DNA of 64,000 nucleotides from an uncultured Porphyromonadaceae bacterium (GCA_900540205.1 UQER01000014.1:1-64000); one strand, 5' to 3'. Positions 17,694-26,946 are shown, counted from the stretch's first letter. Numbers and translations are program-made. The notes: generated from the letters alone by a model not told the origin.

Positions 17694-19391
17694 TCATTTG
17701 TTTATCTTGCTCTCCACAATGTCAAGCACCTCGGTTTCCTGCACCTGAGCAGCGGCAGCAATCGCGGCGGCCTCGGCCAGCAACGCGTCGGCGGTGGTGC
17801 GGTCCTTGAGTCCTGCGGCGTTTATCTTCACGTTAAGCCATGCACCGAGCACCGCGCTGCGCGCTGCCAGCGCGCCGACACCGGCATCGCTCGCCGAATT
17901 CGGATTGCCGGTGGCTGCCATCGATTTGAGCAGCGGGAACACAGCCGCCGCAGCCTTCATGGTGCGCAGGGGCACCTCGGTGGCGTAGAGGGTGGCAGCC
18001 TGAATGGCTGCGGAGCGTTCGGCTTTTTCAGCCTCGGTGCCCTTGGGCATCTTGAACGCATCCATTATGCGGTTGAACGCGGCGGTATCCTCGTCGACAA
18101 GTGCAAGCAGAGTCTTGAGATGCTGCTGTCCCTCCTCGGCCTGATTGCCGAATTCTTCCCAACGCTCGTCCCAGCCGGGTTTGTGCGACGAAAGGTTGGC
18201 TACCATCGTGCCGAGTGCGGCTGCAAGCGCACCCATGTAAGCCGAGATTGAGCCTCCGCCGGGGGCAGGCGATTCCGAAGCGGTCTCAAGGGCGAAACCG
18301 CGGCAGGTCATGTCGATCAGGCGGTTTGACTGCGCCGGGGCAATCATATCCTCAATCACTTTTTCGGATGCCACGAAAGGTTTGAGGTCGTCAAGACCCA
18401 TCGATTTGATGGCGATGCGGATAAGCTCCTCATCCGACACGCCGGTGGAACGCTGCTGCATGCGCAGATAATGGCGGCCGGCATCAAGCAGAGTGCGTCG
18501 GGGCATGAGGCCCACGATTTCAGTGCCGGTGACACGTACGCCGCGGGCTGCAGCGGCGCGGCAAACCTCGTCGAATGCAACATGGAGGGGAGTCTTGTTT
18601 ATGTCGGTGATATTCATGCTCACCTGGGCTATGCCGTATTCATCGATGAACCACCCGATGGCCTTGGTGCCTTTGAGCGTGCCGGGAATCATGACGGTCT
18701 TGCCGTTCTCGTCCACAACAGGCTTGTCGGTCACATTCGGGCCCTGACGCATGGGACGTCCCTTTTCGCGCACATCGAATGCGATTGCATTGGCGCGGCG
18801 GGTGGAAGTGGTGTTGAGGTTGAAATTTACCGCAATGAGAAAATCGCGTGCGCCAACCACTGTGGCACCGCTGCGTGCCATCTTCTCGTCGAACGGACGG
18901 GCACCGAAATCGGGCTTCTCCCCTTCCGCATCGGCACGTTCGGCCAGTGCTTCATATTCTCCTTTGCGGCATACGGCCAGATTCTTGCGGGCAGGTGTGA
19001 ATGCTGCCGCCTCATAGCAGTAAGTGGGAATCTCCAGTTCACCGGCAATACGCTCGGCAAGCTGACGTGCCATTGCGGCGCATTCCTCCAGCGTAACGCC
19101 TGCCACCGGAATCAGCGGCAAGACATCGGTGGCGCCGATGCGCGGATGTGCGCCGTGATGGGTGCGCATATCAATAAGTTCCTGGGCTTTTTTCACACCT
19201 CTGAATGCTGCCTCCACAACGGCTTCGGGAGCGCCGACAAACGTGACAACCGTGCGGTTTGTGGCCTCGCCGGGGTCGACGTCAAGCATCTTCACCCCGT
19301 CAACCGTCTCAATAGCGGACACAATTGCCTGTATCTTTTCCTTGTCGCGCCCTTCACTGAAATTGGGCACGCATTCAATGATTCTCTCCAT
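17694..19391 (-). CDS. ftcD: Glutamate formimidoyltransferase / formimidoyl-THF cyclodeaminase (bifunctional)
   Basis: Moves the formimino group of formiminoglutamate to tetrahydrofolate, releasing glutamate, then deaminates the product to methenyl-THF. It is 565 residues with two fused domains. The transferase (about 1-330) starts ERIIECVPNFSEGRD and has HHGAHPRIGATDVLPLIPV. The cyclodeaminase (about 365-565) has ETASESPAPGGGSISAYMGALAAALG. The frame extends to 19481, but MERIIECVPNFSEGR at 19391 is the family start. It is first in the hut operon, with a -7 box at 19421-19428. Confidence 0.95.
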   Translation of the reverse strand: MERIIECVPNFSEGRDKEKIQAIVSAIETVDGVKMLDVDPGEATNRTVVTFVGAPEAVVEAAFRGVKKAQELIDMRTHHGAHPRIGATDVLPLIPVAGVTLEECAAMARQLAERIAGELEIPTYCYEAAAFTPARKNLAVCRKGEYEALAERADAEGEKPDFGARPFDEKMARSGATVVGARDFLIAVNFNLNTTSTRRANAIAFDVREKGRPMRQGPNVTDKPVVDENGKTVMIPGTLKGTKAIGWFIDEYGIAQVSMNITDINKTPLHVAFDEVCRAAAARGVRVTGTEIVGLMPRRTLLDAGRHYLRMQQRSTGVSDEELIRIAIKSMGLDDLKPFVASEKVIEDMIAPAQSNRLIDMTCRGFALETASESPAPGGGSISAYMGALAAALGTMVANLSSHKPGWDERWEEFGNQAEEGQQHLKTLLALVDEDTAAFNRIMDAFKMPKGTEAEKAERSAAIQAATLYATEVPLRTMKAAAAVFPLLKSMAATGNPNSASDAGVGALAARSAVLGAWLNVKINAAGLKDRTTADALLAEAAAIAAAAQVQETEVLDIVESKINK

Positions 19392-19420
19392 GGTTTCTGA
19401 TTGTATTAGGTTAGTTTTCG

Positions 19421-19428
19421 CAAAGGTA
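19421..19428 (-). promoter_or_regulatory. -7 box of the hut operon promoter
   Basis: TACCTTTG on the minus strand, 30 bases upstream of the ftcD start. No clear TTTG is seen 20 bp further up. Confidence 0.6.
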
Positions 19429-19512
19429 AAAAAAAGCCTCCGATTTTCACACCGCCTCACCCATGTTTTTAAGCATCGCAATCACCCTCCATCATCTACA
19501 ACCTGCACTGTA

Positions 19513-19570
19513 AAAAAACGAGGCTGTGACGTAAAACCTAATTACGTCATAGCCTCTGCTTGTTTTTTAT
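19513..19570. terminator. Terminator hairpin (15-bp stem)
   Basis: GAGGCTGTGACGTAA (19521-19535) pairs with TTACGTCATAGCCTC (19543-19557) with one mismatch. A's on the left give a T-run on the minus strand, and T's on the right do so on the plus strand. It ends the leftward secreted-protein gene at 19589. The GAGGCTGTG/CAGCCTC head recurs in the hairpin at 36183-36221. Confidence 0.8.
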
Positions 19571-19588
19571 ATCTCCAATAGTGGCGAC

Positions 19589-20572
19589 TCAGAATGTATG
19601 CATCTTGGTTGTGCGGCCGCCGGCGGTGACGATATACACTCCCGGCGACAATGTCACCGATGCTGCCCCGTGGCATGCAAACATTCTCCGGCCGCAAATG
19701 TCGTGTATCGAATTTTCACCATCCGAGGTGAACGTGAACGTTGTCCCGTCGACACGTACCCCCGCGTCGGGGCATCCGGTCTCAATATCGTTCAGACCGG
19801 TGGGAGTCTGCTTGCCGACCAGCAGTGTTTCATCCACCAGATTGACGGTAATAAGTTTAGCAGCATCACTTTCCCCATCCTTCGGAGCATATGTGAACGG
19901 CGTTGTAGGATTGGCGCCATATTTGAGACGCACAGGTGTACCCGAAACAAGCGTCGCATCCGAGGCATTTTCAGGGCCGAATATAAAGGCAGCGATGCCG
20001 GTGTGATGCTCATAAGCCACCACAAATTTGTCGGGAAGTGTCATTTCAGCACTATATTCACCGGGAGCAGCAGTACCCGGAAGCTCCACATAATGTGTGT
20101 CATCAGTGACAAGATAGAGCGACGGCGGATATACCTTCGCGTCAGGATTGGCGGAGGGAAGAAGCGACACCATGTTGTAGCCACTTCCGGTATTATCCCT
20201 CTCATGGAACCTTATGTCGTACACACCGGGCTCCACATCAATATAATCGGCATCGATAGCCGCAATCCCCAACGGGTTAGGCCATGTGATCAGCGCGGGC
20301 TCAACCGCCCACCCCGTAAGTGTATAAAGGGTGCCGGTAGTGCCGGATGCATGCATTCCCAATATGATGAATCCTCCCGACGTCAGATCCACGTTATCCA
20401 ATTCATACCACTCGGCTTCGGCCGTCATCTGCACCTTGTCGACGTAATCATTTCCGTCCTTATGGAATGTCCCGTCGGGAGCAAGAGGTATGATATAGGG
20501 AGGATTCGTCCCCACGGCATGAAGGCTGCACGCATAAGCAGCCATGCATAACAGCGAAATCGTCTTCTTCAT
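19589..20572 (-). CDS. Secreted hypothetical protein with sorting-type C-terminal domain
   Basis: A 327-residue exported protein (signal peptide ending near CSLHA|VG). The body is beta-rich with aromatic and acidic residues and no enzyme motif I recognise. The last 70 residues look like the C-terminal domain of Bacteroidetes secreted proteins. A strand pattern IHDICGRRMF is followed by the typical LSPGVYIVTAGGRTTKMHTF ending (GVYIV..xGRxxK), as in type IX secretion cargo. No secretion-system genes are in this window. It is monocistronic, with its own terminator. Confidence 0.7.
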   Translation of the reverse strand: MKKTISLLCMAAYACSLHAVGTNPPYIIPLAPDGTFHKDGNDYVDKVQMTAEAEWYELDNVDLTSGGFIILGMHASGTTGTLYTLTGWAVEPALITWPNPLGIAAIDADYIDVEPGVYDIRFHERDNTGSGYNMVSLLPSANPDAKVYPPSLYLVTDDTHYVELPGTAAPGEYSAEMTLPDKFVVAYEHHTGIAAFIFGPENASDATLVSGTPVRLKYGANPTTPFTYAPKDGESDAAKLITVNLVDETLLVGKQTPTGLNDIETGCPDAGVRVDGTTFTFTSDGENSIHDICGRRMFACHGAASVTLSPGVYIVTAGGRTTKMHTF

Positions 20573-20748
20573 AAATAAATCAGTCTATCGTGTGTTTATT
20601 ATAGTTCTATGCTCTCACTACAATTTTGTACTGGTATAACACTGCAGCCATGTTTTATGTTCAGCGCCGAAGCATCCCGGCACCTGCATTTCTTATTAGA
20701 GATGCCAAATAGCCCGGCCAGGAATGCCGATATTTCACAGAAATTGAT

Positions 20749-20756
20749 TATTTTTG
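20749..20756 (+). promoter_or_regulatory. -7 box of the aspS promoter
   Basis: TATTTTTG matches TAnnTTTG, 75 bases before the aspS ATG. Confidence 0.55.
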
Positions 20757-20830
20757 CGCAACGGTTCGGACAAGCGCCACCGCTGCCGTACCGTGATTCC
20801 GCAATCAATAATTCACAACATATTACTGCA

Positions 20831-22591
20831 ATGTTCAGAACCAACACCTGTGGCGAACTCCGCCTGACCGATGCCGGCAAAAAGACCACCCTTGCCGGAT
20901 GGGTGCAGAGAGTGCGCAAAATGGGAGGCATGACCTTTGTGGATCTCCGCGACCGCTACGGCATCACCCAGATAGTTTTCAACAATGAAGTAGACGCCGC
21001 CCTGAACGACGCCGCCAACAACCTCGGACGCGAATTCGTGGTACAGATCACCGGCACCGTTGCCGAGCGCTCGAGCAAGAACCCCCACCTCCCCACCGGC
21101 GACATAGAGATTATAGCCGACTCGCTCACGGTGCTCAACCCCTCACAGGTGCCTCCGTTCACCATCGAGGATGACACCGACGGCGGCGACGACCTCCGCA
21201 TGAAGTTCCGCTACCTCGACCTGCGCCGTCCCTCGGTGCGCCGCAATCTCGAGCTGCGTCACCGCATGACCATGGAGACTCGCCGCTACCTCGACTCGAA
21301 AGGCTTCCTGGAAATCGAGACCCCCATGCTGGTGGGCTCAACCCCCGAAGGCGCACGCGACTTCGTGGTGCCCTCGCGCATGAACCCGGGATGCTTCTAT
21401 GCCCTGCCCCAGTCGCCCCAGACCCTCAAGCAGCTGCTCATGGTGTCGGGCATGGACCGCTATTTCCAGATTGTGAAATGCTTCCGCGACGAGGACCTGC
21501 GTGCCGACCGCCAGCCTGAATTCACGCAGATTGACTGCGAGATGAGCTTCGTCAGCCAGAACGACATCATCGAGCTTTTCGAAGGGATGGCCAAGCACCT
21601 GTTCCGCGAACTGCGCGGCGTGGAGCTAACCGAACCGTTCCAGCGCATGCCCTGGGCCGACGCAATGAAGTATTACGGTTCCGACAAGCCCGACCTGCGT
21701 TTCGACATGAAGTTTGTGGAACTGATGGACATTCTCAAGGGCCACGGATTCTCGGTGTTCGACAATGCAGCCTACATCGGCGGTATCTGCGCCAAAGGCG
21801 CGGCCTCATACACCCGCAAGCAGCTTGACCAGCTCACCGAATTTGTGAAACGTCCGCAAATCGGTGCAAAAGGCATGGTCTACGCACGCGTGGAAGCTGA
21901 CGGCACTGTAAAATCATCGGTCGACAAATTCTATACTCAGGATGTGCTGCAGAAGATGAAGGAGGCTTTCGGCGCCGAACCGGGCGACCTTATCCTGATT
22001 CTCAGCGGCGACGACGCCATGAAGACCCGCAAACAGCTCTGCGAGCTCCGTCTGGAGATGGGCAACCGTCTGGGCCTGCGCGACAAGAACAAGTTCGCAT
22101 GCCTGTGGGTTGTGGATTTCCCCATGTTTGAATGGAGCGACGAGGAGCAGCGCCTCATGGCCATGCACCATCCGTTCACCCACCCCAAGGACGAGGATAT
22201 CCCCCTGCTCGACACCAAACCCGAAGAGGTGCGCGCCGACGCATACGACATGGTTGTCAACGGCGTTGAAGTTGGCGGCGGCTCGATCCGTATCCACGAT
22301 TCCGAACTTCAGGCCAAGATGTTCGAGATTCTCGGCTTCACTCCCGAAAAGGCACAGGAGCAGTTCGGCTTCCTGATGAACGCCTTTAAATACGGTGCGC
22401 CCCCTCACGGAGGTCTGGCCTACGGCCTCGACCGCTGGGTATCGCTCTTTGCAGGTCTGGACAGCATCCGCGACTGCATAGCCTTCCCCAAAAACAACTC
22501 CGGACGCGACGTGATGCTCGAGGCCCCCGCACCGCTCGACCAGAAACAGCTCGACGAACTTGAGCTTGCTCTCGCCCCCAAAGGTGAATAA
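20831..22591 (+). CDS. aspS: Aspartyl-tRNA synthetase
   Basis: A class II aminoacyl-tRNA synthetase charging tRNA-Asp. It is 586 residues, usual for the bacterial type. It has an N-terminal OB-fold anticodon domain (MFRTNTCGELRLTDAGKKT then GWVQRVRKMGGMTFVDLRD). Class II motif 2 is YFQIVKCFRDEDLRADRQPE, a bacterial GAD insert lies mid-protein, and motif 3 is GGLAYGLDRWVSL. The frame runs upstream to 20609, but the ATG at 20831 is the family start. NIF3 follows after 29 bp. Confidence 0.97.
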   Translation: MFRTNTCGELRLTDAGKKTTLAGWVQRVRKMGGMTFVDLRDRYGITQIVFNNEVDAALNDAANNLGREFVVQITGTVAERSSKNPHLPTGDIEIIADSLTVLNPSQVPPFTIEDDTDGGDDLRMKFRYLDLRRPSVRRNLELRHRMTMETRRYLDSKGFLEIETPMLVGSTPEGARDFVVPSRMNPGCFYALPQSPQTLKQLLMVSGMDRYFQIVKCFRDEDLRADRQPEFTQIDCEMSFVSQNDIIELFEGMAKHLFRELRGVELTEPFQRMPWADAMKYYGSDKPDLRFDMKFVELMDILKGHGFSVFDNAAYIGGICAKGAASYTRKQLDQLTEFVKRPQIGAKGMVYARVEADGTVKSSVDKFYTQDVLQKMKEAFGAEPGDLILILSGDDAMKTRKQLCELRLEMGNRLGLRDKNKFACLWVVDFPMFEWSDEEQRLMAMHHPFTHPKDEDIPLLDTKPEEVRADAYDMVVNGVEVGGGSIRIHDSELQAKMFEILGFTPEKAQEQFGFLMNAFKYGAPPHGGLAYGLDRWVSLFAGLDSIRDCIAFPKNNSGRDVMLEAPAPLDQKQLDELELALAPKGE

Positions 22592-22620
22592 TACGCGCCC
22601 CCTCACCTACAAACCGACAG

Positions 22621-23406
22621 ATGAAAATAAGCGAAATAATCGCCGCAATTGAAACCGTAGCTCCCCTGCGCCTGCAGGAGAGCTACGATAATTCTGGGCT
22701 GCAGACCGGTCACCCCGATCATGAGGCCACAGGTGCCGTACTATGTGTGGACGCCACCGAGGAAATCCTGCTCGAGGCCGAGAGGAAAGGATGCAACCTT
22801 GTAATCTCGCACCACCCGCTCCTGTTTCACGGCGTGAAATGTGTGGCCGGGCGCAACCGCCCGGAGCGTGTGCTCGAAATGGCCATCCGCATGGGCATCA
22901 CCATCTACTCCTCGCACACGGCCATGGACTCATCCGCCGCCGGCATCTCGCGCCGCATGGCTGCTATGCTCGGTCTGCGCGACGTGGAGGTGCTCGTGCC
23001 CCAGTCGCCAGGAAGCAACGAGGGGCTTGGCGCCGTGGGCAATCTCTCCCAGCCGGTTCCCACCGACGAGTTTCTGCAGACAATCAAATCCACGTTCGGA
23101 TGCAGAGTGCTCCGCGTGTCAGCCGGATTCAGGCCAGACACCATCAGCCGCGTTGCGCTATGCGGCGGCTCGGCAGGCGAATTTGTTCCGGAAGCCATAG
23201 CGGCCGGAGCGCAAGTCTACATCACCGCAGACTGCAAGCACAACCATTTTCTCGACCACTCCCACCGGATTTTGCTCGTGGATGCAGGCCATTTCGAGAC
23301 CGAAGAGTGCAGCAAGCAGATTTTTTTGGATATTTTAACAGAAAAATTTCCTAACTTTGCAGTCTGGAAATCCGAAACCGAACAAAACCCCATAATTTAT
23401 TTGTAA
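22621..23406 (+). CDS. NIF3-like dinuclear metal centre hexameric protein (GTP cyclohydrolase I type 2 family)
   Basis: A 261-residue member of the NIF3/YbgI family, which forms a ring with a two-metal site. The biochemical role is uncertain in the family at large. Metal-binding phrases are visible at both ends: LVISHHPLLFHGVK near residue 65 and LVDAGHFETEE near residue 220. It is the short form, without the 100-residue insert found in many Bacteroidetes and Firmicutes homologues. It is followed after 6 bp by the zinc-ribbon gene, a pairing common in bacteria. The promoter of that next gene lies inside the last 55 bases of this one. Confidence 0.93.
   Translation: MKISEIIAAIETVAPLRLQESYDNSGLQTGHPDHEATGAVLCVDATEEILLEAERKGCNLVISHHPLLFHGVKCVAGRNRPERVLEMAIRMGITIYSSHTAMDSSAAGISRRMAAMLGLRDVEVLVPQSPGSNEGLGAVGNLSQPVPTDEFLQTIKSTFGCRVLRVSAGFRPDTISRVALCGGSAGEFVPEAIAAGAQVYITADCKHNHFLDHSHRILLVDAGHFETEECSKQIFLDILTEKFPNFAVWKSETEQNPIIYL
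23352..23359 (+). promoter_or_regulatory. Internal -7 box inside the 3' end of the NIF3 gene
   Basis: TAACTTTG on the plus strand within codons for the NIF3 C-terminus (PNFAV), 54 bases before the next ATG. A TTTG at 23325-23328 is 23 bp upstream, slightly longer than ideal. Confidence 0.5.
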
Positions 23407-23412
23407 GCGCAA

Positions 23413-24189
23413 ATGGCTAACGATAAAAATAAAACCGACAATCTTTCGGTTGAGAGCCGCCTCAAATCGCTCTACGAGCTTCAGACCATACTCACCGAAA
23501 TCGACCGCATAAAAACCATCCGCGGCGAACTCCCTCTGGAGGTCAAGGACCTGGAGGACAATCTTGCCGGTCTGCACACCCGTATCGACAACTACACTGC
23601 CGAAATCGAGGACCTCAAAGCGAAACTCGCCCGTGAGAAAGAGAAAATCGCCGACTCGCAGAACAAAATCGCCACATACAAGGAGCAGCTTGACAACGTG
23701 CGCAACAACCGCGAGTTCGACCTTCTCACTAAGGAAGTTGAATTCCAGACCCTCGAAATCGAGTTGAGCGAAAAGCACCTCAACGAGTATTCCCGCCAGA
23801 TAGAGAACAAAACCAACGAAATCCAGGCCACTCAGGAAAAGGTGCACGACACCGAACACGTACTCGCCGAAAAGCGCACAGAACTTGAGGAAATCGTTTC
23901 GGAAACACGTCAGGACGAAGAGCGCCTCCGCCAGCAGGCAAAGGACCTCGAACCGAAAATCGACGCCTATACCCTCAACGCTTTCAAGCGCATACGCAAA
24001 AACGCCCGCAACGGCCTCGGCGTTGTCTACATCCAGCGTAACGCCTGCGGCGGCTGCTTCAACCGCATCCCCCCGCAGAAGCAGCTTGAAATCAAGATGC
24101 ACAAGAAAATCATCGTCTGCGAATACTGCGGCCGCATCCTCATCGACCCCGAAATTGCGGGAGTGCAGGAGGATCAGGCAGCTAAATAA
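23413..24189 (+). CDS. C4-type zinc-ribbon coiled-coil protein (COG1579-like)
   Basis: A 258-residue protein with a long antiparallel coiled coil (about 15-195, strongly heptad: LEDNLAGLHTRIDNYTAEIEDL) and a C-terminal zinc ribbon built from ACGGCFNRIPPQ and CEYCGRIL (two CxxC pairs). The hinge NNREFDLLTKEVEFQ is typical of this family. The function is unsettled; the fold suggests nucleic-acid or protein binding. It is next to NIF3, as in many genomes. Confidence 0.92.
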   Translation: MANDKNKTDNLSVESRLKSLYELQTILTEIDRIKTIRGELPLEVKDLEDNLAGLHTRIDNYTAEIEDLKAKLAREKEKIADSQNKIATYKEQLDNVRNNREFDLLTKEVEFQTLEIELSEKHLNEYSRQIENKTNEIQATQEKVHDTEHVLAEKRTELEEIVSETRQDEERLRQQAKDLEPKIDAYTLNAFKRIRKNARNGLGVVYIQRNACGGCFNRIPPQKQLEIKMHKKIIVCEYCGRILIDPEIAGVQEDQAAK

Positions 24190-24628
24190 CCCCACAGGCA
24201 CAACTCATTGACATCCTGGCAGCCCCCTGTCAGAGCCACAGCAGCCGGCACACCCGTTTCATCCGGGATTGTGCCGGCTGCCGTGACATATATACGCAAC
24301 CGCAAAACACTTTTTGCCGTAATTTTACACTTTTTCAATGCTTTTTGAACAGCTTTCTTCATTTTTTTAGCCCAACATAGCGTCTGTTTCGTAATAATTA
24401 GCTAATTTTGCACTCGAATTTAAAATTCCGGTACAGGCCTCCGATTGATCGGAACCGTCAACACATGTTGGCATGGCATTTTTGCCTAAAGCCGCAATCC
24501 CCCGAAACAAAAAGAGGATGCGGCCAATGCACGGATGCCCCAGCAGCCAGACACCGGACTCATGCGACAAACCTCATTGCCCCGACCTTTTTCAGCTGCG
24601 ACAGAGGATTTAAACAAGAAAAACAAGT
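24190..24628. other. Intergenic region with hairpin and long leader of the sphingolipid gene
   Basis: No gene is seen. A GC-rich hairpin (about 24239-24285, CAGCAGCCGGCACA pairing with TGTGCCGGCTGCCGTG) lies after the zinc-ribbon gene but lacks a T-run. A TAATTTTG -7 box follows at 24403-24410, then about 210 bases of probable untranslated leader before the ATG at 24629. Confidence 0.5.
24403..24410 (+). promoter_or_regulatory. -7 box of the serine palmitoyltransferase promoter
   Basis: TAATTTTG matches TAnnTTTG; the -33 region is poor. It would give a leader of about 210 bases. Confidence 0.55.
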
Positions 24629-25816
24629 ATGAAGCTACTACAAGAAAAGCTCGCCAAGTACACCGCACCCCAACAGGCAAAAGCAGCAGGCGTATACCCC
24701 TATTTCCGTGCCATCTCATCCGAGCAGGAGCCTGAAGTGCTCATCGATGGTAAAAAAGTGCTCATGTTCGGCTCCAACTGCTATTCCGGACTGGTATCAG
24801 ACCCCCGTATAAAAGAGGCTGCAATCGAGGCTACAAAAAAATACGGCACAGGATGTGCCGGTTCACCCTTCCTCAACGGTACGCTTGACCTCCACAAGAA
24901 ACTGGAACAGCGCATCGCCGAATACATCGGCAAGGAGGATGTGATGATCTACTCCACCGGATTTGAGGTGAACCTCGGCGTAGTTTCATGTCTCACAGGA
25001 CGTGAAGACTACATTCTCTGGGACGAACAGGACCACGCATCCATCATTGAAGGACGACGCCTCAGCTTCTCTACCGCACTGAAATACAAGCACAACGACA
25101 TGGAGTCGCTTGAGAAGCAGCTTCAGAAATGCGACCCCGACAAAGTGAAACTCATCGTCACCGACGGTGTGTTCTCAATGGAGGGCGACGTAGCCAATCT
25201 TCCCGAGATTGTCCGGCTGGCAAAAAAATATAACGCATCAGTGATGGTCGACGAGGCTCACGGCATCGGCGTGTTCGGCAAAGGCGGACGAGGCACATGC
25301 GACCATTTCGGCGTGACTAAGGATGTAGACCTCATCATGGGCACATTCTCCAAATCGTTCGCATCGCTCGGCGGATTCATCGCAACCGACAAGGAGATAA
25401 CCAACTTCCTCCGTCACCATTCGCGCTCCTACATCTTCACCGCTTCCATCACTCCGGCATCCACTGCCGCCGCTCTCAAAGCAATCGACATAATGGAGCA
25501 GGAACCCGAACGTCAGGAGCACCTTTGGGAAATCACAAAATTCGCCCTCGACGGCTTCCGTAACATGGGCTGCGAGATTGGCAACACATCCACCCCGATC
25601 ATCCCCCTGTTCGTACGCGACGACTACAAGACATACCATGTGGTACGCGACCTCTTCGACGAAGGTCTGTTCGTCAATCCCGTGGTATCCCCCGCAGTAG
25701 CCCCGCAGGACACTCTCATCCGCTTCTCCCTGATGGCAACCCACACCAAGGAACAGGTGGAATATGCCCTTACAAAAATCCAGCAGGTGTTCCGCAAATA
25801 CGATCTCATTCCCTGA
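24629..25816 (+). CDS. spt: Serine palmitoyltransferase (alpha-oxoamine synthase family)
   Basis: A PLP enzyme that condenses serine with a long-chain acyl-CoA/ACP to 3-ketosphinganine, the first step of sphingolipid synthesis, a hallmark of gut Bacteroidetes. It is 395 residues. The PLP lysine is K242 in IMGTFSKSFASLGGF. Other landmarks are GTGCAGSPFLNGTLDLH, DEQDHASIIEGRRLS and VMVDEAHGIGVFG. As I recall them, the N-terminus (MKLLQEKLAKYTAPQQAKA) and the tail VNPVVSPAVAPQDTLIRFSL closely match the Bacteroides enzyme. The alternative, glycine C-acetyltransferase (Kbl), belongs to the same family and is less likely because no threonine dehydrogenase is adjacent. It is monocistronic, with a terminator. 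Confidence 0.85.
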   Translation: MKLLQEKLAKYTAPQQAKAAGVYPYFRAISSEQEPEVLIDGKKVLMFGSNCYSGLVSDPRIKEAAIEATKKYGTGCAGSPFLNGTLDLHKKLEQRIAEYIGKEDVMIYSTGFEVNLGVVSCLTGREDYILWDEQDHASIIEGRRLSFSTALKYKHNDMESLEKQLQKCDPDKVKLIVTDGVFSMEGDVANLPEIVRLAKKYNASVMVDEAHGIGVFGKGGRGTCDHFGVTKDVDLIMGTFSKSFASLGGFIATDKEITNFLRHHSRSYIFTASITPASTAAALKAIDIMEQEPERQEHLWEITKFALDGFRNMGCEIGNTSTPIIPLFVRDDYKTYHVVRDLFDEGLFVNPVVSPAVAPQDTLIRFSLMATHTKEQVEYALTKIQQVFRKYDLIP

Positions 25817-25850
25817 GTGATTTCAACTCCGGAAACCACATAAAATCATT

Positions 25851-25890
25851 ACGGTGTGCAGAAAGCTTCTGCACACCGTTGCTGTTTTTA
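25851..25890 (+). terminator. Terminator of spt
   Basis: A perfect 13-bp stem ACGGTGTGCAGAA / TTCTGCACACCGT with a 3-base loop, followed by TGCTGTTTTTA. Confidence 0.9.
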
Positions 25891-25929
25891 CTCTTGTCCT
25901 AATAATTCACCAGCTTCCCGGGCGGCCTC

Positions 25930-26946
25930 TCATTCCATCCGCGCGAAACGCATGTGCGATTTGTGCAGCGGGAAATGGAATGCGAGAATGGCCGGGGAAA
26001 TGAAGTCGGCCGACACCTCCGCCCCCATCCATTTCATCCGGGCATCGAACCACACCACATCATAATGGTTCTCAAACGGGGTGGCATACAGACGGGCCTT
26101 CACCATTCCCGGCATCCAGCGCGAAGCCTCCACGGTGGCGCCACCGAGATAAATCACATCGTAGACAGGCTGCCGCCCCTTATATTCACAGTTCCCTGTA
26201 TCGATATGAGGAACAACCGCCAGCCGGTACACTCCCCCCGGCTCAGCCCACCCCGAATCAGTGTCACGGTCAAGGAAATCCCAAATCCCGACAGCGCCGG
26301 GATGGCCATACGTCAGTTGCACGACCTCATCCTCACACAATCCCGTCTGCAAATCAATGGCCGGATTCTCCTCCCACGCCGACACGAAATAATCCACATC
26401 AAGCGAGCTGCCTGCATGCAGACGGAATGCAGAAGGCGCGCTGCAGCGGAAACTGCCGGCATCACGCTGCCGGTCGTTGCCTACCCACACCGCGGCGGAG
26501 CCGTCACGCACCACCACGGTCAACACATTCACGCCTCTGTAAAGGTCCACGTCCTCGTATATCTTATTACTGAACATCTCCATTCTTCCGCCATCAATGG
26601 CGACGGTATCGGCCGTGACCTGCAGATAACGCCGGCTGAAAGCCTCGTCAATCCCTTCATTGCCCCATGAGACTGTAATATTGAAGCATGATGCGCCGTC
26701 GGCCGATAATCCCGACAGCCTCCACTGCGCCGCGTCATTCCTGCCGTTGCGGTTGCCGGGCATGGAGGCTGCCACCTCCACTTCCTGCTCCAAAGCGGAT
26801 GCATCCGAGGGAACCACGGCCTCGTTGCCGGGGTTCAACCTGAAAGCATCCAGTTCCTCACGCCCATCAGCCACTACTGCATAAGGCGAAATGCCCCATG
26901 CGCTCGCTGCCAGACATGCCGCAATGGCTGAAACAACCGCCCTCAT
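25930..26946 (-). CDS. Secreted hypothetical protein
   Basis: A 338-residue exported protein I do not recognise. The signal peptide is MRAVVSAIAACLAASAWG. The mature part is beta-rich, with phrases such as DVDYFVSAWEEN and NIASR-like strands but no conserved catalytic pattern, and ends FPLHKSHMRFARME. The start is set by a 4-base ATGA overlap with the stop of miaA, so the two are translationally coupled. An upstream start at 26970 is possible but would lengthen the overlap. The pairing with miaA is probably positional rather than functional. Confidence 0.65.
   Translation of the reverse strand: MRAVVSAIAACLAASAWGISPYAVVADGREELDAFRLNPGNEAVVPSDASALEQEVEVAASMPGNRNGRNDAAQWRLSGLSADGASCFNITVSWGNEGIDEAFSRRYLQVTADTVAIDGGRMEMFSNKIYEDVDLYRGVNVLTVVVRDGSAAVWVGNDRQRDAGSFRCSAPSAFRLHAGSSLDVDYFVSAWEENPAIDLQTGLCEDEVVQLTYGHPGAVGIWDFLDRDTDSGWAEPGGVYRLAVVPHIDTGNCEYKGRQPVYDVIYLGGATVEASRWMPGMVKARLYATPFENHYDVVWFDARMKWMGAEVSADFISPAILAFHFPLHKSHMRFARME

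Noticed and set aside
19589..20572. Type IX secretion gene cluster
   Set aside because: Only a sorting-type C-terminus is seen here and in the 955-residue protein. No por/gld machinery is in the window, so no secretion system is claimed.
24239..24285. Rho-independent terminator after the zinc-ribbon gene
   Set aside because: The stem is strong but no T-run follows. It is described only as a hairpin.
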